Shown here piece after piece: positions 54,701 to 64,000 of a DNA stretch of 64,000 nucleotides (the stretch's first letter is position 1; the number at the start of each line of letters is the position of its first letter). Origin of the DNA: Macrosoma leucophasiata (Eukaryota; Arthropoda; Insecta; Lepidoptera; Hedylidae); contig JAWQUS010000022.1 in the NCBI GenBank assembly GCA_036365455.1, positions 2,108,001 through 2,172,000 of the forward strand. Direction: 5' to 3'. A model generated the notes under the pieces. The model made no database searches and had not been told where the DNA came from. It saw only the letters and a program-made list of their open reading frames with translations. Position numbers and translations under genes: made by a program.

Positions 54701-57700
54701 TAATATAACTCAAAAATACACCAAGAAAATGAAATAAAATAAGAGCACCACACGCATCTGTCAAGCTTCCCGCCAAAAAAAAACGTTGGATATATTATGC
54801 ACATAATTATTTCCGCCTATCCCTTCAGATAATAAAGGCGTGAAGTAGTGTTAAATTAATAATCCTTATCTCTTATTTTTCTAGAGTCCGTCACGTAGAC
54901 GTTGCCACTGTGTTCACAACGCACGCCACACTTTTGGGGAGATATTTGTGCGCTGGCAACATCGACTTCTACAATAATTTAGATAAGGTAAAGTTTTCTG
55001 TTAGTTTTTTTTTGTAATGGAAGTGGCAAACAAGCATGCAGTTCATATTGATGTTAAGTGATGACTGCAGCCTATAGACACTTATACAAAGACCAAGGTC
55101 AAAATGCAGATGCGTTACCACTCCTGTGTCCTAAGGTGTTATGCCTCTGACACTGCCACCTAACCTACTGATGCCTACGCCCGCGAACTCCGTCACTGGA
55201 GCTCTACCACCAGTAAAAGTTAATAGGTTGAAGATTTTTTTTTATGTCAAAGGATTGACAGACTAGCAAACGGGCCACCTGATGGTGCGTGGTCACCGTC
55301 GCCTATGAACTTTTGCAACACTAGGGGACTTGCCAACGCGCTGCCAGCCCTGAAGGACTCTTTTGACGACATTTTTGAAGAACCCCATATTGTAGCCCCG
55401 AGGGAACACCTCAGAGGGAAGTTCGTTCCACAATTTGCACGTTATGGGCAGGAATGAACGCGAGAATCGGACCGTTGAGCATTTCCAAGTATCCAATCTG
55501 TGCGGGTGAAACATTATTTTCCTTGTCAATACCAATGATGTTTTGTCTTTTTCCAGTTCTCAGTGGACGAGGAGGCGGGAAAGAGACAGATATACCACCG
55601 GTACTGCATGGAGAGAGCGGCCGCGCACATGACGCATATATTCACTACAGTTTCGGATATTACAGGTAAGATATTTTATGCTAAACAGTAGATAATAAAT
55701 ATTTTGATTTATTTACTGCCTCGGTAGCCTAGTGGTAGCAGGCCACTACTACTACGCTGAGATCCTGGGTTCGATTCCCGGGTAGGGGGTTATCAGAGAT
55801 AATGGTGAAGAAGCCTTTATCTCTGGTTTTATTGGGATTTTTCCATTTTCTGGAAATTTCCCAGTACCTCAAAGTTTGGTAATGTGCCCCGAGATGTCAA
55901 CAGGCTCGCCACCTGTTACATGGGCCAAAACGTAACCGGCGAATCGTGGGTGTTTGCATGTATGCTTGAATGCATGAATTTACCTCTGCCTACCCCTTCG
56001 GGGATTACAGGCGTGAAGTTACGTTTGATTTAAAAACATACTTTATTTGAAGTTGAGATGTCTTTTTAACCGACTTCAAAAAAAAGAGGAGGTTCTCAAT
56101 TCGTCCGGATCTTCTTTTCTTTTTTTTTTATGTATGTTCCCCGATAATTTGAAAACTGCCTGTACCGATTTGGATAATTTTTCCATGAACTAAACATGTT
56201 TAATTTTATCAAAATAAATTATTTTGTCATCAAGATAACTTAATGAAAATCAAGTACTTTAAAGTATATTATTTGACTTATATGGCTGTGGAATTTAGGA
56301 AATAATTTAAAATAATAAAAAATGTTAAATTTATTACGTTTTAAAACAATTTTCAAATGGTGCAACTCATTTTTTTTAACCGACTTCCAATAACAGGAGG
56401 AGGTTCTCAAGTCGTCCGGATCTTTTTTTTTTTTTACTTATCCGGTAGGTACTTTAACAAATTTGTTAAAAGTCATATAATATAGCGGAGCCAAATATAG
56501 GAGTTGCTGACTGTTAAAGATAAAACAATAATAAAATAATAATGGCAACCCATTATACGTCCCACTGCTGGGCACGAGTCTCTCCCCTTTTTGGGGGGAG
56601 GCCTGGAGCTTACTCCACCACGCTGCTCCAATGCGGATTGGTGGAGGTGGGTGGGTTAGTGGCCAACCCACTGTCGGATGTTTTTTCAAACCCATAAGGC
56701 CTCCGACAAGGTTTAACGACTGCTATCCATCGATAGCAACCGGGACCGACGGCTTAACGTGCCCTCCGAAGCACGGAAACGCGCATTTAATTTGCCACTA
56801 GCGGTCACCCATCACACTACCCGACCGCGCCCGTAGTGCTTAACCGAGCAGATCGCTTACGATCTACACCAGCCGCTGGGCCATGCGCGCTTCATTAAAG
56901 ATAAAGATAAAACAATTTAATTAAAAATACTAGCGGCCCTATATTGAAAGGCAACCTAGTAGATATATATTCTCTTTGTAGATATATATTCGCCTTTGGC
57001 GGCGTCGTGTGGCGGGTTGCTCACTTCCCTCTAAAATGGTCGAGGAGGGCAATGGCTGTCACATGCGTCATACTCGTGAACGGGTGCTGTTGGTGGGGAC
57101 TGGTCTGTTCTGGTTTGCAGGGGCTACATCACATTTAGTAGATAGCAGTTTATTTGCATCTATGCTATGGACGTTCACATTATTTGATTTTTCGCGATAA
57201 TTTGTACTAGATTTAAGCTCTAATTTAAAAGAGCTCTTACTGAGTTTGTTGGGTAGCGGAGTTCTTCTCAGTAGTGACTGCACTTGGAACTCTGCTAAGT
57301 GAATAACATTGATCTTGACGAATAAGTTTTTCTTTTTCTTCATTTATTATAATTGAAGGAATTGAAAAATTTTATGATTATTATGTTTTAACCAAATAGT
57401 TTAAATTTTAATTTTTAATTTACTATTAATATATGATTTTGCTTTTACTATATGTAATGGTTATTCGCTCTAGGTAGTTTATGATCTATTGACATTTTGA
57501 AAGTATCTGTAAAGATCTATTCCAAATAAAAATATTGTATATATATTTTTTTTTTTTTTATGTAATAAAAGTGGCAAACAAGCATGCAGTTCACATTGAT
57601 GTTAAGTGATGACTGCAGCCTATAGACACCCACACAATGACCAGAGGTCAAAATGCAGATGCGCTGCCACTCCTGAGGCATTAGGTGATATGCCTCTGTG

Positions 57701-60700
57701 CCTGAAATTACAGGGCCGTACATTACCACCTGACCGGAACACGATAGTGCTGAACACTACCATTTAGCGGCAAGTATATTAGGTAATGCGGTGGTGCCTA
57801 CGCCCGCGAGCTCCGTCACTGGAACTCTACCACCAGTAAAATCACCAGTCTATTTCTATTTCTAGATCACAAATATACGTAAAAATTAGGTTTGCAGCAT
57901 ATCTGGATGAACGAAATAGTGCAGTAGGATCCAAACCTATTAAAGTAAGAAAGAGACTTTGTGTGAATGGTAGTATCGGTGTAAAAATGAAAAAAGGCAT
58001 GCTCCGATGGTTGGATGGCAAGACCATATAGAAAGAATATCGAATAAGCGAATGACTAAATAGATAAACAATGCGAATGTGTATGGTTGCAGACGCCCAA
58101 GAAGACCAAGACTGACCTACCATGACCAAATAGGTCGAGTTTTGTTTGATGGTGGGGTCAAAGGTCTTAGGAATCGGCGTGCATGTATGAAGAGAATGAT
58201 GAAAGTCGACGAGGCACGAGAGGTATGTCAGGACCGGGATATCTGGCGCTCTACACTCTCTGCCTACCCCGTTAGGGACCTGGCGTGAAGATACATACAT
58301 GAAAATACTAGCGGCCCTATTTTGATAGGCAACCTAGTAGATATATATTTTCTAGATCATAAATATACGCAAAAATTAGGTTTACAGCATATCTGGACGA
58401 ACGGAATAGTTCTGCAGTGGGATCCTAACCTACTAAAGTAAGACGATACAACCCAGCCTTAAATATGTTTGCAGGCTACGAAGCCGAGCACCTACTGAAA
58501 CGGAAAGCGGACATCATAACCCCGAACGGCCTCAACGTGAAGAAGTTTTCGGCGCTGCACGAGTTCCAGAACCTGCACGCGCTGGCCAAGGACAAAATAC
58601 ATGAGTTTGTTAGGGGACACTTCTATGGGTACGCTATTTTTTGGTTTATAAAAACACTAGCTAACCCGGTGAACTCCGTTCCGCTTTACCATAAAATTAG
58701 ATTATTCTACCATAGGTACCCTATTGTAAACAGGACTTAATCGCGTACTATTTTAATCGAAGTATTTACCTCGACACTCGACGTTTCGGCCGTAATGCAA
58801 CGGCCGTGGTCACGAGTAGACTGCTGCTCCATGGTGTCATCGTCTCGTACCCGCGCCAGTTCTTCGAACTACATTACGGCCGAAACGTCGAGTGTCGAGG
58901 TAAATACTTCCATTAAAATAGTACGCGATTAAGTCCCGTTTACAATATAAAAATATGAATACAAATCGTGAAAGTTTAAAACAATTAATAGGTACCCTAT
59001 ATTATAATACCCACCCTACAACATCCTACGATACCCTTTACTACCTTAAACTATCCTACCCTACAAAAAAAAACAGATGTTTGTCACATAACTTTACTGG
59101 TGGTAGTGCTCCAGTGACGGAGCTCGCGGGCGCAGGCACCACCGCATTACCTAACATACTTGCCGCTAAATGGTAGTGTTCAGCACTATCGTGTTCCGGT
59201 CAGGTGGTAATGTAAGGCCCTGTAATTTCCGGCACAGGCGTACCACCTTAGGCCTCAGGAGTGGTAACGCATCTGCATTTTGACCTTGGGCTTTGTGTGG
59301 GTGTCTATAGGCTGCAGTCATCACTTAACATCAATGTGAACTGCATGCCTGTTTGCCACTTCCATTACATAAAAAAATGCCTGTTATCTCATTTTATTAA
59401 CGAATATTTTTTTAAACAAACTAATTGTAAAATAATTGACAGAACGCGGTCCAGCCGTTCTTGAATTGTAAATTGTATAACCTTAACACGTTTTTCTTGA
59501 TGGAGTAATCGAAAGTCGCGGGCAAAAGCTAGTATAGGTCGCGCCACGTAAAAAGAACGCTGGAAGAAAGTAGAAGGGATGTGTTCGCGCATCGGTACAC
59601 TCGCGCACGAAAGTACTAGCCCTATTGGTTTATTTTTGATCTAGCTTTCGCTTGCGGTTTCGTGTATTGGTAGGCAGATTGAAAACGCCGCACCTCATAC
59701 CACCAAATAGATCGATAAGTCGTCTACTGCGCAGCTTGACCGCCAGCGTTCTTTTTACCTGGCGCGACCTATACTAGCTTTTGCCCGCGACTTTCGATTA
59801 CTCCATCAAGAAAAACGTGTTAAGGTTATTTTTAAGGTTGTTATATACCTATGCATTTTTTTAAATAAACCGTTTGTTTGCTGTGTTTTACTATGCAGGC
59901 ATTTCAACTTCGACCTGGACAAGACGCTGTACTTCTTCATCGCGGGCCGCTACGAGTTCGGGAACAAGGGGGCTGACATCTTCATTGAAGCGTTGGCCAG
60001 GCTTAACCATTATCTGAAGGTAAGTCGAATATATTCGAATTATATTGGTCCAAATGTATGCAGATGTTACCACTAAATGTACAGTTCGTTAAATAATAGT
60101 TAAAACTATTCTGAACAATTTCCGACTATTAATTTTATTTTATTTTTTTTTTTTTTTTTATGTACCAAAAGTGGCAAACAAGCATGCAGTTCACATTGAT
60201 GTTAAGTGATGACTGCAGCCTATAGACACCCACACAATGACCGGAGGTCAAAATGCAGATGCGCTGCCACTCCTGAGGCATTAGGTGTTATGCCTCTGTG
60301 CCGGAAATTACAGGGCCGTACATTACCACCTGACCGGAACACGATAGTGCTGAACACTACCATTTAGCGGCAAGTATATTAGGTAATGCGGTGGTGCTTA
60401 CGCCCGCGAGCTCCGTCACTGGAGCGCTACCACCAGTACAAGTTAAAGTTGTGTAGTTTTTTCGTTGTAAATAATTAAGTTTATACAAAATGGTTATACA
60501 AAAATATGGCGATGACGATTGACAATTCTTTTGACAAGTTTGTCATCTCATATCACTAGGTTCTTGAGTGTACAAATTACCATATTCAGTAAAAAATAAT
60601 GCGATTAAACAATTTCATCTTTGTTTTAATAATTTTTATTGCATGTCACACAAATTTTCCCCCGCAATAAATGACGGACTGTTTTGCATCGGTAATCGAC

Positions 60701-63700
60701 TGCTCTCATTTGTGGGGGCCCCAAATACCAGCTTGGTGCACTTGACTCCCTACAAAGACCTAACCAAACAAATATCACTTGTCCACAGTCGTCAGGTTCA
60801 GAGATGACAGTGGTAGCGTTTTTAATATTCCCCGCCAAGACGAACAACTTCAACGTGGAGAGTCTAAGAGGGCACGCCGTCACCAAAGCCCTGAGGGACA
60901 CCATACACGATATACAGCAGACGATCGGGAAACGGATGTACGATATATGTTTGAGGTAAGTTTGAGATTTAAAATATTATACACAGCATCTTTGGCAAAA
61001 TAACAGCATTTTAGAAGCTTCTTAAGGCGCCATCTAGTGGTACGAAGAACGAACTACAAGTATGAATCCGCTGAATCACGCTTACGATGTGTTCTAATGA
61101 GTTGCGTATATATACAATAGGCGCTATTGCGTTCTTGGTTAGGTGATTTCACCTTTTCATCTGAGACACATAACACCGGTTCGTCTACAAAATGTTCGTA
61201 ACGATGTGTAAAATGAACTCTGATGCCCTGATGGACACCATACACGATATACAGCAGACGATCGGGATACGGATGTATGATATATGTTTATGGTAAGTTG
61301 TAGATGAAAAAAAAAACATACGTAGCACCTTTGTTAAAATAACGGCGTCTTTTTAATAGCTTCATATGGCGCCATCTAGTGGACCGAAGAACGAACTACA
61401 AGTACGAATCCGCTGAATCACGCTTACGATGTGTTCTAATGAGTTGCGTATATATACAACAGGCGCTATTGCACTATTGCGTTCTTGGTTAGGTGATCTT
61501 ACCTTTTCATCGGAGACAGATTTCAGCGATTTCTCAAGAAATGTGTAAACTTAAAAATGTGTAACTTGACACATTACTTTCTATCATATCATATGAAAGT
61601 GAGTTGCAAATGGGATTAAAAAAATATACAAATTATGAAAATTAGCCTTTGCTGCATCACGATATTTGCACGATAAGTGTTACAATAACTTTCTTTTTTT
61701 CAGATCCTTCTCTGGCTTTAACAGATTTCCTTAAGTAAAAGAAGGATGCGAAATGTTACAATAGCTTTAACTTAAACAAATATCTTGGTGCAACCCAGTC
61801 TTAGACTTGAATAGTATTAGACAGAAGAACTTCAATCTGATAATAATTTGTAAACAAAAAGTTGACTTGAAAATTTTAATAATCACTTTTAGATTCTTTA
61901 TACTATTTTGTACTTGTTTTTACAAAAACTCTGTATTGACGAAGATATTTTGAAATGTTTTGATTTCACCATACAATTTACAGGTTTCATACCTCTGAAG
62001 CGACATCATAATATCCAATCACTTTATAAAAGCCGTTTCATAACTCACGTAACGTAACTTCACGCCTGTAATCCTCGAAGGGGTAGGCAGAGGCAAATGA
62101 ATGCATTCAGTCATACATGCAAACACCCACGATTCGCCGGGTACGTTTTGACACATGTAACAGGTGGCGAGCTTGTTGACATCTCCGGGCACATTACAAT
62201 ACTTCGAGGTACTGGGAAACTTCCAGAAAATGGAAAAAAATCCCAATAGAACCAGAGATAAAGGATTTTAAACCGTTATCTCTGATAGTCCCCGACCCGG
62301 GAATCGAACCCAGGACCTCCAGCGTAGTAGTAGTGGGCAGGCCACTACGCTACTTGAGGCAGTTTTTACATTAAAAATATTAGCTATTGAGTAGCTATTT
62401 TAAATACAATATTTATTTATATTTTAAAGAAAAATTTGACTTTTTTGGGAATCTAGTTCAGCCGCTCTTCCAACTGAGCTACCGAAGTCCTGCCCGATTT
62501 GTCAAATTTTTCCTTCACATTTATTGCATTGCCTTATGGTGGCAGTAGCGCCATCTATTGCCACACTATGCTAGTTGGGCAACCGATATAATAAACTTTG
62601 CGAATATCGTAAAGAAGTCGCTTTTACCCTTAATATTAAGGGCACATCACCAAACTCCGAGGGACTGGGATTTCACTCCTTTATTTCTGACAAGCCCCGA
62701 TCCGCGAATCGAACCCAGGATCCCACTGTATTGGCCTGAAGTTAGCTTCGTGTTCCAGAGGTCACCTGCCAGATGCGTCGGATCTACTTCACAAGGACGA
62801 CACGGTTCGCCTCAAACGTTGTATCTACGCGCTACAGAGGGACGGTTTGCCTCCCGTCACTACTCACAATATTGTAAGTACGATTTTTGCAATGGAAGTG
62901 ACAAATAGGATTTTTTTTATGTAATGAAATATTCAAACAAGCCTGCAGTTCACATTGATGTTAAGTGATGACTGCAGCCTATAGACACCCACACAAAGGC
63001 TAGGGTCAAAATGCAGATGCGTTACCTCTCCTGAGGCCTAAGGTTGCCTGCCTCTGTACCGGAAATTACAGCGCCGTACATTACCACCTGACCGAAACAC
63101 GATAGTGCTGAACACTACCATTTAGCGGCAAGTGTATTAGGTAATGCGGGGGTGCCTACGCCCGCGAGCTCCGTCATTGGAGCTCTACCACTAGTAGATT
63201 GAGGAGACTATTTTTTTTTATGTAATGAAATAGGCAAACAAGCTTGCAGCTCACATTGATTGTAAGTGATGACTGCAGCCTATAGACATCTACACAAAAG
63301 CCAGAGGTTAAAATGCAGATGTGTTGCCACCCCTGAGACCTAAGTTGTCATGTCTCTGTGATAGTTGTTACGTGGCCATTCATTATCATCTAACATTCTA
63401 AACGGATCATGGTAGTGCTGAACGCTACCATTTAGCGGCAGATAGATTAAGTAATACGGTGGTGCCTACGCCCTCGAGCTTCTGCGCTGGAACTCTACCA
63501 CCAGTGAAGTTTTTATCTATAAAAATAAATAAAATTGGAGTGTCTGTTTATCACATAAAAATAACCGCTTTTTACTAAATGCATATGTATGTATACACGG
63601 TACATATACCAAAACAATTTTTTTTACAATTTTTGATTGTCTTTCTGTCTGTTTGTTCCCGCTAATCTCGGGAACGGCTTTACCGATTTTGACGGGACTT

Positions 63701-63965
63701 TCACTGGCAGATAGCTTATGTAATAAGGAGTAACTTAGGCTACTTTTATACTAGCTACTCCCACGACTTCGTTTGGGTAGATACTGAACAATCATAAATT
63801 CTTACGCAGACGAAGTCGCGGGCACAGCTAGTCTATTAATATAAATATGAAATATAGTATGTAGTAATGTTTTTATTTATTTAACAGGTTGATGACTGGA
63901 ATGATCCTGTTTTAGATTCTGTGCGTCGGTGTCAACTCTTCAATACAGTTAACGATAAAGTTAAG
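47128..63965 (+). CDS. GlyS: Glycogen synthase (UDP-glucose type), 5' two thirds
   Basis: Adds glucose from UDP-glucose to the non-reducing ends of glycogen (GT3 family, cytosolic). Twelve exons (47128-47266, 49726-49803, 50624-50730, 52831-53022, 54278-54372, 54885-54987, 55557-55665, 58475-58628, 59899-60019, 60789-60955, 62759-62873, 63888-63965) total 1458 nt, 486 residues in frame. The gene runs off the window. Seen: nucleotide-sugar-binding AANKVGGIYTV (residues about 43-53), [83 protein letters not shown] and [11 protein letters not shown]. The N-terminal RRFYRAEST has an R-x-x-S phosphorylation-type site like those controlling the animal enzyme. The catalytic E-x7-E region lies beyond the edge. 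The ATG sits 6 nt after a likely acceptor (tcacag), implying an upstream noncoding exon. Confidence 0.96.
47587..48135. mobile_element. Two family H elements head-to-head around a non-LTR 3' end
   Basis: A plus-strand H start (47587-47640), a coding tail of a non-LTR element (47641-47905: [41 protein letters not shown]), then a minus-strand H copy (47912-48135). Confidence 0.75.
48435..48600 (-). repeat. Dispersed repeat shared with 36030-36240
   Basis: gggagtagtcatatgcaggc and cgcccagatgtttaaatgtg blocks in reverse orientation. A short third piece is at 48990-49035. Confidence 0.65.
48672..48962 (-). repeat. Family C short repeat
   Basis: Full length, from tatgtaataaaagtggcaaa to ctaccaccagtaaa. 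Confidence 0.88.
49085..49330 (+). repeat. Family H element, diverged copy
   Basis: gcagagaatatataacaata start, then a ccctccctcccccgccccca interior and a tttctgtgtgcgcgtgtaaa end. Overlaps a second copy starting at 49373. Confidence 0.65.
49373..49595 (+). mobile_element. Family H element, full copy
   Basis: gcagagaatatgtaataata to attttggcggagtgtccgcg. About 220 bp. Confidence 0.85.
49726..49803 (+). CDS. GlyS: Glycogen synthase coding exon 2
   Basis: [20 protein letters not shown] to NYCLL; acceptor ttcgcag, donor GTGAGT. Confidence 0.95.
49826..50066. mobile_element. MITE family M, full copy
   Basis: aacaagaaataatgtacatc and gatgtgcattatttctt ends; same interior as 43732-43972. Confidence 0.85.
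50120..50280 (-). mobile_element. Penelope-like terminal block fragment
   Basis: gtctgcccgtgaccacgcta and ccgaaacgtccggt are the complement of the block at 16550-16590. Followed by ttcaatgtatgaaactcgcg. Confidence 0.5.
50345..50572 (+). mobile_element. Non-LTR family E 3' end
   Basis: Encodes [20 protein letters not shown] and [20 protein letters not shown], ending in a catacatacata tail. Confidence 0.8.
50624..50730 (+). CDS. GlyS: Glycogen synthase coding exon 3
   Basis: [20 protein letters not shown] to AMRNQGYK; acceptor cttgcccag, donor GTTTGG. Confidence 0.94.
51070..51290 (-). mobile_element. SINE family B, decayed
   Basis: cattcaagcatacatgaaaa to ctaggctacggaggtag, with internal losses. 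Confidence 0.7.
51340..51968. mobile_element. Long fold-back element with two opposed tRNA-like sequences (family T)
   Basis: Left arm about 51350-51660, right arm about 51712-51968, with a (TA)n loop at 51668-51711. Each arm holds a tRNA-like sequence with GGGCTTCAGTAGCTCAATTG (box A), a T-arm GCGAG-TTCGAGC-CTCGC and a pairing acceptor (GGCTTCA/TGAAGTC). The arms are nearly identical over more than 200 bp. Confidence 0.85.
51668..51711. repeat. (TA)n microsatellite at a palindrome centre
   Basis: About 20 TA units between the two arms of the fold-back element. Confidence 0.95.
52135..52330. mobile_element. Fold-back element with tRNA-like core (family T cousin)
   Basis: The plus-strand tRNA-like sequence ggacttcggtagcttagtga...gcaggttcgattcctgcc is preceded by an inverted copy of its 3' part (gcaggaatcgacgctgcgac). 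Outer arms resemble 39110-39262. Confidence 0.7.
52368..52612. mobile_element. MITE family M, full copy (reverse)
   Basis: gtagagcgttatctttgccg and gaaaaagataacgctctaca inner blocks; caatatttattgttgagcac end. Confidence 0.85.
52622..52790 (+). repeat. Family C short repeat (3' part)
   Basis: ctgcaatttccggcacagag to gccacatccattacataa, ending 40 bp before exon 4. Confidence 0.8.
52831..53022 (+). CDS. GlyS: Glycogen synthase coding exon 4
   Basis: 64 codons, [18 protein letters not shown] to VAQFITE; acceptor tcctttcag, donor [26 protein letters not shown] is typical of animal glycogen synthases. Confidence 0.96.
53095..53405 (-). repeat. Family H element (reverse, diverged)
   Basis: cacaccgcggacactcggct start and gtagtattattacatattct end. 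Confidence 0.7.
53717..54120 (+). repeat. Family D repeat with duplicated start
   Basis: The first 47 bp (atcattgaagtataataata to cattatacgtc) are present twice in tandem (53699-53787), then a full D copy. Confidence 0.85.
54278..54372 (+). CDS. GlyS: Glycogen synthase coding exon 5
   Basis: [20 protein letters not shown] then [11 protein letters not shown]; acceptor attttcag, donor GTAATC. Confidence 0.96.
54545..54775. repeat. Dispersed repeat shared with the insert at 31620-31860
   Basis: gagtaaagcgatgg, gaagttttggaggcaac and cttcccgccaaaa blocks in the same order. Confidence 0.55.
54885..54987 (+). CDS. GlyS: Glycogen synthase coding exon 6
   Basis: [20 protein letters not shown] to FYNNLDK; acceptor atttttctag, donor GTAAAG. 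Confidence 0.96.
55003..55216 (-). repeat. Family C short repeat with internal deletion
   Basis: tgtaatggaagtggcaaaca to ctctaccaccagtaaa. Confidence 0.8.
55238..55510 (-). mobile_element. LINE fragment (CR1/Jockey-like), 3' end
   Basis: Matches 20803-21070 (atgtcaaaggattgacagac start). The minus strand encodes [20 protein letters not shown] and ends VHRRR. Confidence 0.88.
55557..55665 (+). CDS. GlyS: Glycogen synthase coding exon 7
   Basis: [20 protein letters not shown] to TTVSDIT; acceptor ctttttccag, donor GTAAGA. Confidence 0.96.
55716..56025 (+). mobile_element. tRNA-headed SINE, family B (forward copy)
   Basis: Best copy for reading the family. Head tgcctcggtagcctagtggt, box B gggttcgattcccgggtagg, body agagataatggtg, tail gggattacaggcgtgaagtt. 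Confidence 0.9.
56026..56537. other. Intron 7, two tails with an aaccgacttcaaaaaa-type motif
   Basis: Blocks at 56067-56180 and 56377-56445 share taaccgacttc...ggaggttctca-tcgtccggatct, a short dispersed repeat. The rest is unassigned. Confidence 0.5.
56538..56897 (+). repeat. Family D repeat
   Basis: Near full length, from atggcaacccattatacgtc to ccgctgggccatgcgcgctt. Confidence 0.88.
57010..57475 (+). repeat. Dispersed repeat family K, second copy
   Basis: tggtcgaggagggcaatggc, gttgggtagcggagttcttc and gaactctgctaagtgaataa match 20217-20600. Confidence 0.65.
57552..57841 (-). repeat. Family C short repeat
   Basis: Full length; almost identical to 48672-48962, including atgtaataaaagtggcaaac. 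Confidence 0.88.
57860..58460. mobile_element. Non-LTR family E 3' end flanked by family N blocks
   Basis: The E fragment (57965-58300) encodes [20 protein letters not shown] and has a gatacatacat tail. N blocks with gcagcatatctggatgaacg lie before (57885-57950) and after (58295-58445). Confidence 0.75.
58475..58628 (+). CDS. GlyS: Glycogen synthase coding exon 8
   Basis: [20 protein letters not shown] through FVRGHFYG; acceptor atgtttgcag, donor GTACGC. Confidence 0.96.
58735..58950. mobile_element. Penelope-like remnant with inverted ends
   Basis: aggacttaatcgcgtactat to cgacactcgacgtttcggcc (58733-58794) is inverted at 58866-58942. The middle has cggccgtggtcacgagtaga, like the block at 16570-16590. 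Confidence 0.55.
59093..59377 (+). repeat. Family C short repeat
   Basis: Full-length plus-strand copy, ctggtggtagtgctccagtg to ccacttccattacataaaa. Confidence 0.88.
59477..59829. repeat. Perfect 56-bp inverted arms around a MITE
   Basis: 59477-59532 (ataaccttaacacg... to aaaagctag) is the exact complement of 59774-59829. The family P MITE occupies the exact centre. Confidence 0.9.
59533..59773. mobile_element. 241-bp MITE (family P), copy 2
   Basis: Same TATAGGTCGCGCC ends and length as 37182-37422, about one substitution apart. Minus a TA duplication, its flanks would close into one uninterrupted palindrome. Confidence 0.88.
59899..60019 (+). CDS. GlyS: Glycogen synthase coding exon 9
   Basis: [20 protein letters not shown] to [11 protein letters not shown]; acceptor ctatgcag, donor GTAAGT. 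Confidence 0.96.
60146..60440 (-). repeat. Family C short repeat
   Basis: Full length, tatgtaccaaaagtggcaaa to gctaccaccagtac. Confidence 0.88.
60695..60765 (+). mobile_element. Short LINE fragment (CR1/Jockey-like)
   Basis: ctcatttgtgggggccccaa to gacttgactccctacaaa-type block; complement of LINE 21265-21320. Confidence 0.7.
60789..60955 (+). CDS. GlyS: Glycogen synthase coding exon 10
   Basis: [20 protein letters not shown] to RMYDICL; acceptor ttgtccacag, donor GTAAGT. The 3' half and its intron are duplicated downstream. Confidence 0.95.
61225..61519 (+). pseudogene. Partial duplicate of glycogen synthase exon 10 and following intron
   Basis: 61225-61292 copies the last 68 nt of exon 10 (gacaccatacacgatataca) with an intact GTAAGT donor. 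61293-61519 copies the intron that follows the original (60956-61170). It has no acceptor at its 5' edge. Confidence 0.9.
61672..61802. repeat. Hairpin MITE family G
   Basis: gataagtgttacaataactt to ttggtgcaacccag with ccttctctggctttaacaga and a mismatched complement. Confidence 0.7.
62051..62362 (-). mobile_element. SINE family B
   Basis: acgtaacttcacgcctgtaa to ctacttgaggcag; full length. Confidence 0.85.
62425..62645. mobile_element. Family T fold-back element, single arm
   Basis: ttccaactgagctaccgaag and agaagtcgcttttaccctta match 51370-51610, with the T-arm part deleted. Confidence 0.7.
62759..62873 (+). CDS. GlyS: Glycogen synthase coding exon 11
   Basis: [20 protein letters not shown] to LPPVTTHNI; acceptor tgttccag, donor GTAAGT. 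Confidence 0.95.
62912..63198 (-). repeat. Family C short repeat
   Basis: First of two same-orientation copies 15 bp apart. Confidence 0.88.
63212..63508 (-). repeat. Family C short repeat, diverged
   Basis: Second copy, clearly older than its neighbour (gcaaacaagcttgcagctca, gctgaacgctaccatttagc). Confidence 0.85.
63525..63833 (-). repeat. Family F repeat
   Basis: aattggagtgtctgtttatc to cgaagtcgcgggcacagcta; matches 35156-35553 closely. Confidence 0.8.
63888..63965 (+). CDS. GlyS: Glycogen synthase coding exon 12 (last in window)
   Basis: [20 protein letters not shown] to DKVK; acceptor atttaacag, donor GTAATT. The remaining exons lie past the right edge. Confidence 0.94.
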
Positions 63966-64000
63966 GTAATTAACTTAGTACTGGCTTCGGCGTTTTTTTA

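Noticed and set aside
61054..61245. Extra glycogen synthase exon in the duplicated copy near 61225
   Set aside because: No acceptor at its edge and a missing first half. Skipping it keeps exon 10 to 11 in phase, so it is treated as a partial duplicate.

Overview
The window is nuclear DNA from an insect, most likely a moth or butterfly. It is AT-rich, has spliced genes with phase-consistent introns, and carries a dense mixture of SINEs, non-LTR fragments, MITEs and a mariner. The order is inferred from the protein sequences and the repeat types; no search was run.

Three host genes can be assembled by hand from splice sites. (1) Enhancer of rudimentary homolog (ERH), minus strand, 5397-6374, three coding exons, complete at 103 residues. 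(2) A BRCA2 homolog, plus strand, 7291-30094, nine coding exons. The exon lengths sum to 7302 nt in frame (2433 residues). It has about 17 BRC repeats, then a helical domain, OB1, a tower-like coiled region, OB2 and OB3. (3) Glycogen synthase, plus strand, 47128-63965 and continuing off the right edge. Twelve exons give 486 in-frame residues.

Layout. 1-5100: intergenic, several terminal-inverted-repeat (TIR) elements, a hAT MITE with 8-bp target duplication, and the 3' tail of a non-LTR element. 5397-7290: ERH and its head-to-head region with BRCA2. 7291-30330: BRCA2, whose introns hold a 78-unit 15-bp minisatellite, a broken mariner, a 5'-truncated CR1/Jockey-like LINE inserted inside a SINE, tRNA-headed SINEs and a solo LTR. 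30330-47100: about 17 kb with no recognisable coding gene, almost all nested repeats, with one low-confidence candidate for an upstream noncoding exon of glycogen synthase. 47100-64000: glycogen synthase with repeat-filled introns.

The three genes do unrelated housekeeping jobs: ERH in RNA processing, BRCA2 in RAD51 loading and homologous recombination, and glycogen synthase in glycogen storage. The most interesting signals are structural. The BRC array is a two-type alternating tandem amplification of about 250 bp per dimer. Decayed or partial copies of gene segments lie next to their sources at both ends of BRCA2 and in glycogen synthase. A 13-bp direct repeat at the BRCA2 5' end would restore a longer open frame, as if an insertion had created an intron. 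Fold-back elements carry tRNA-like arms. A 241-bp MITE sits exactly at the centre of a perfect palindrome.
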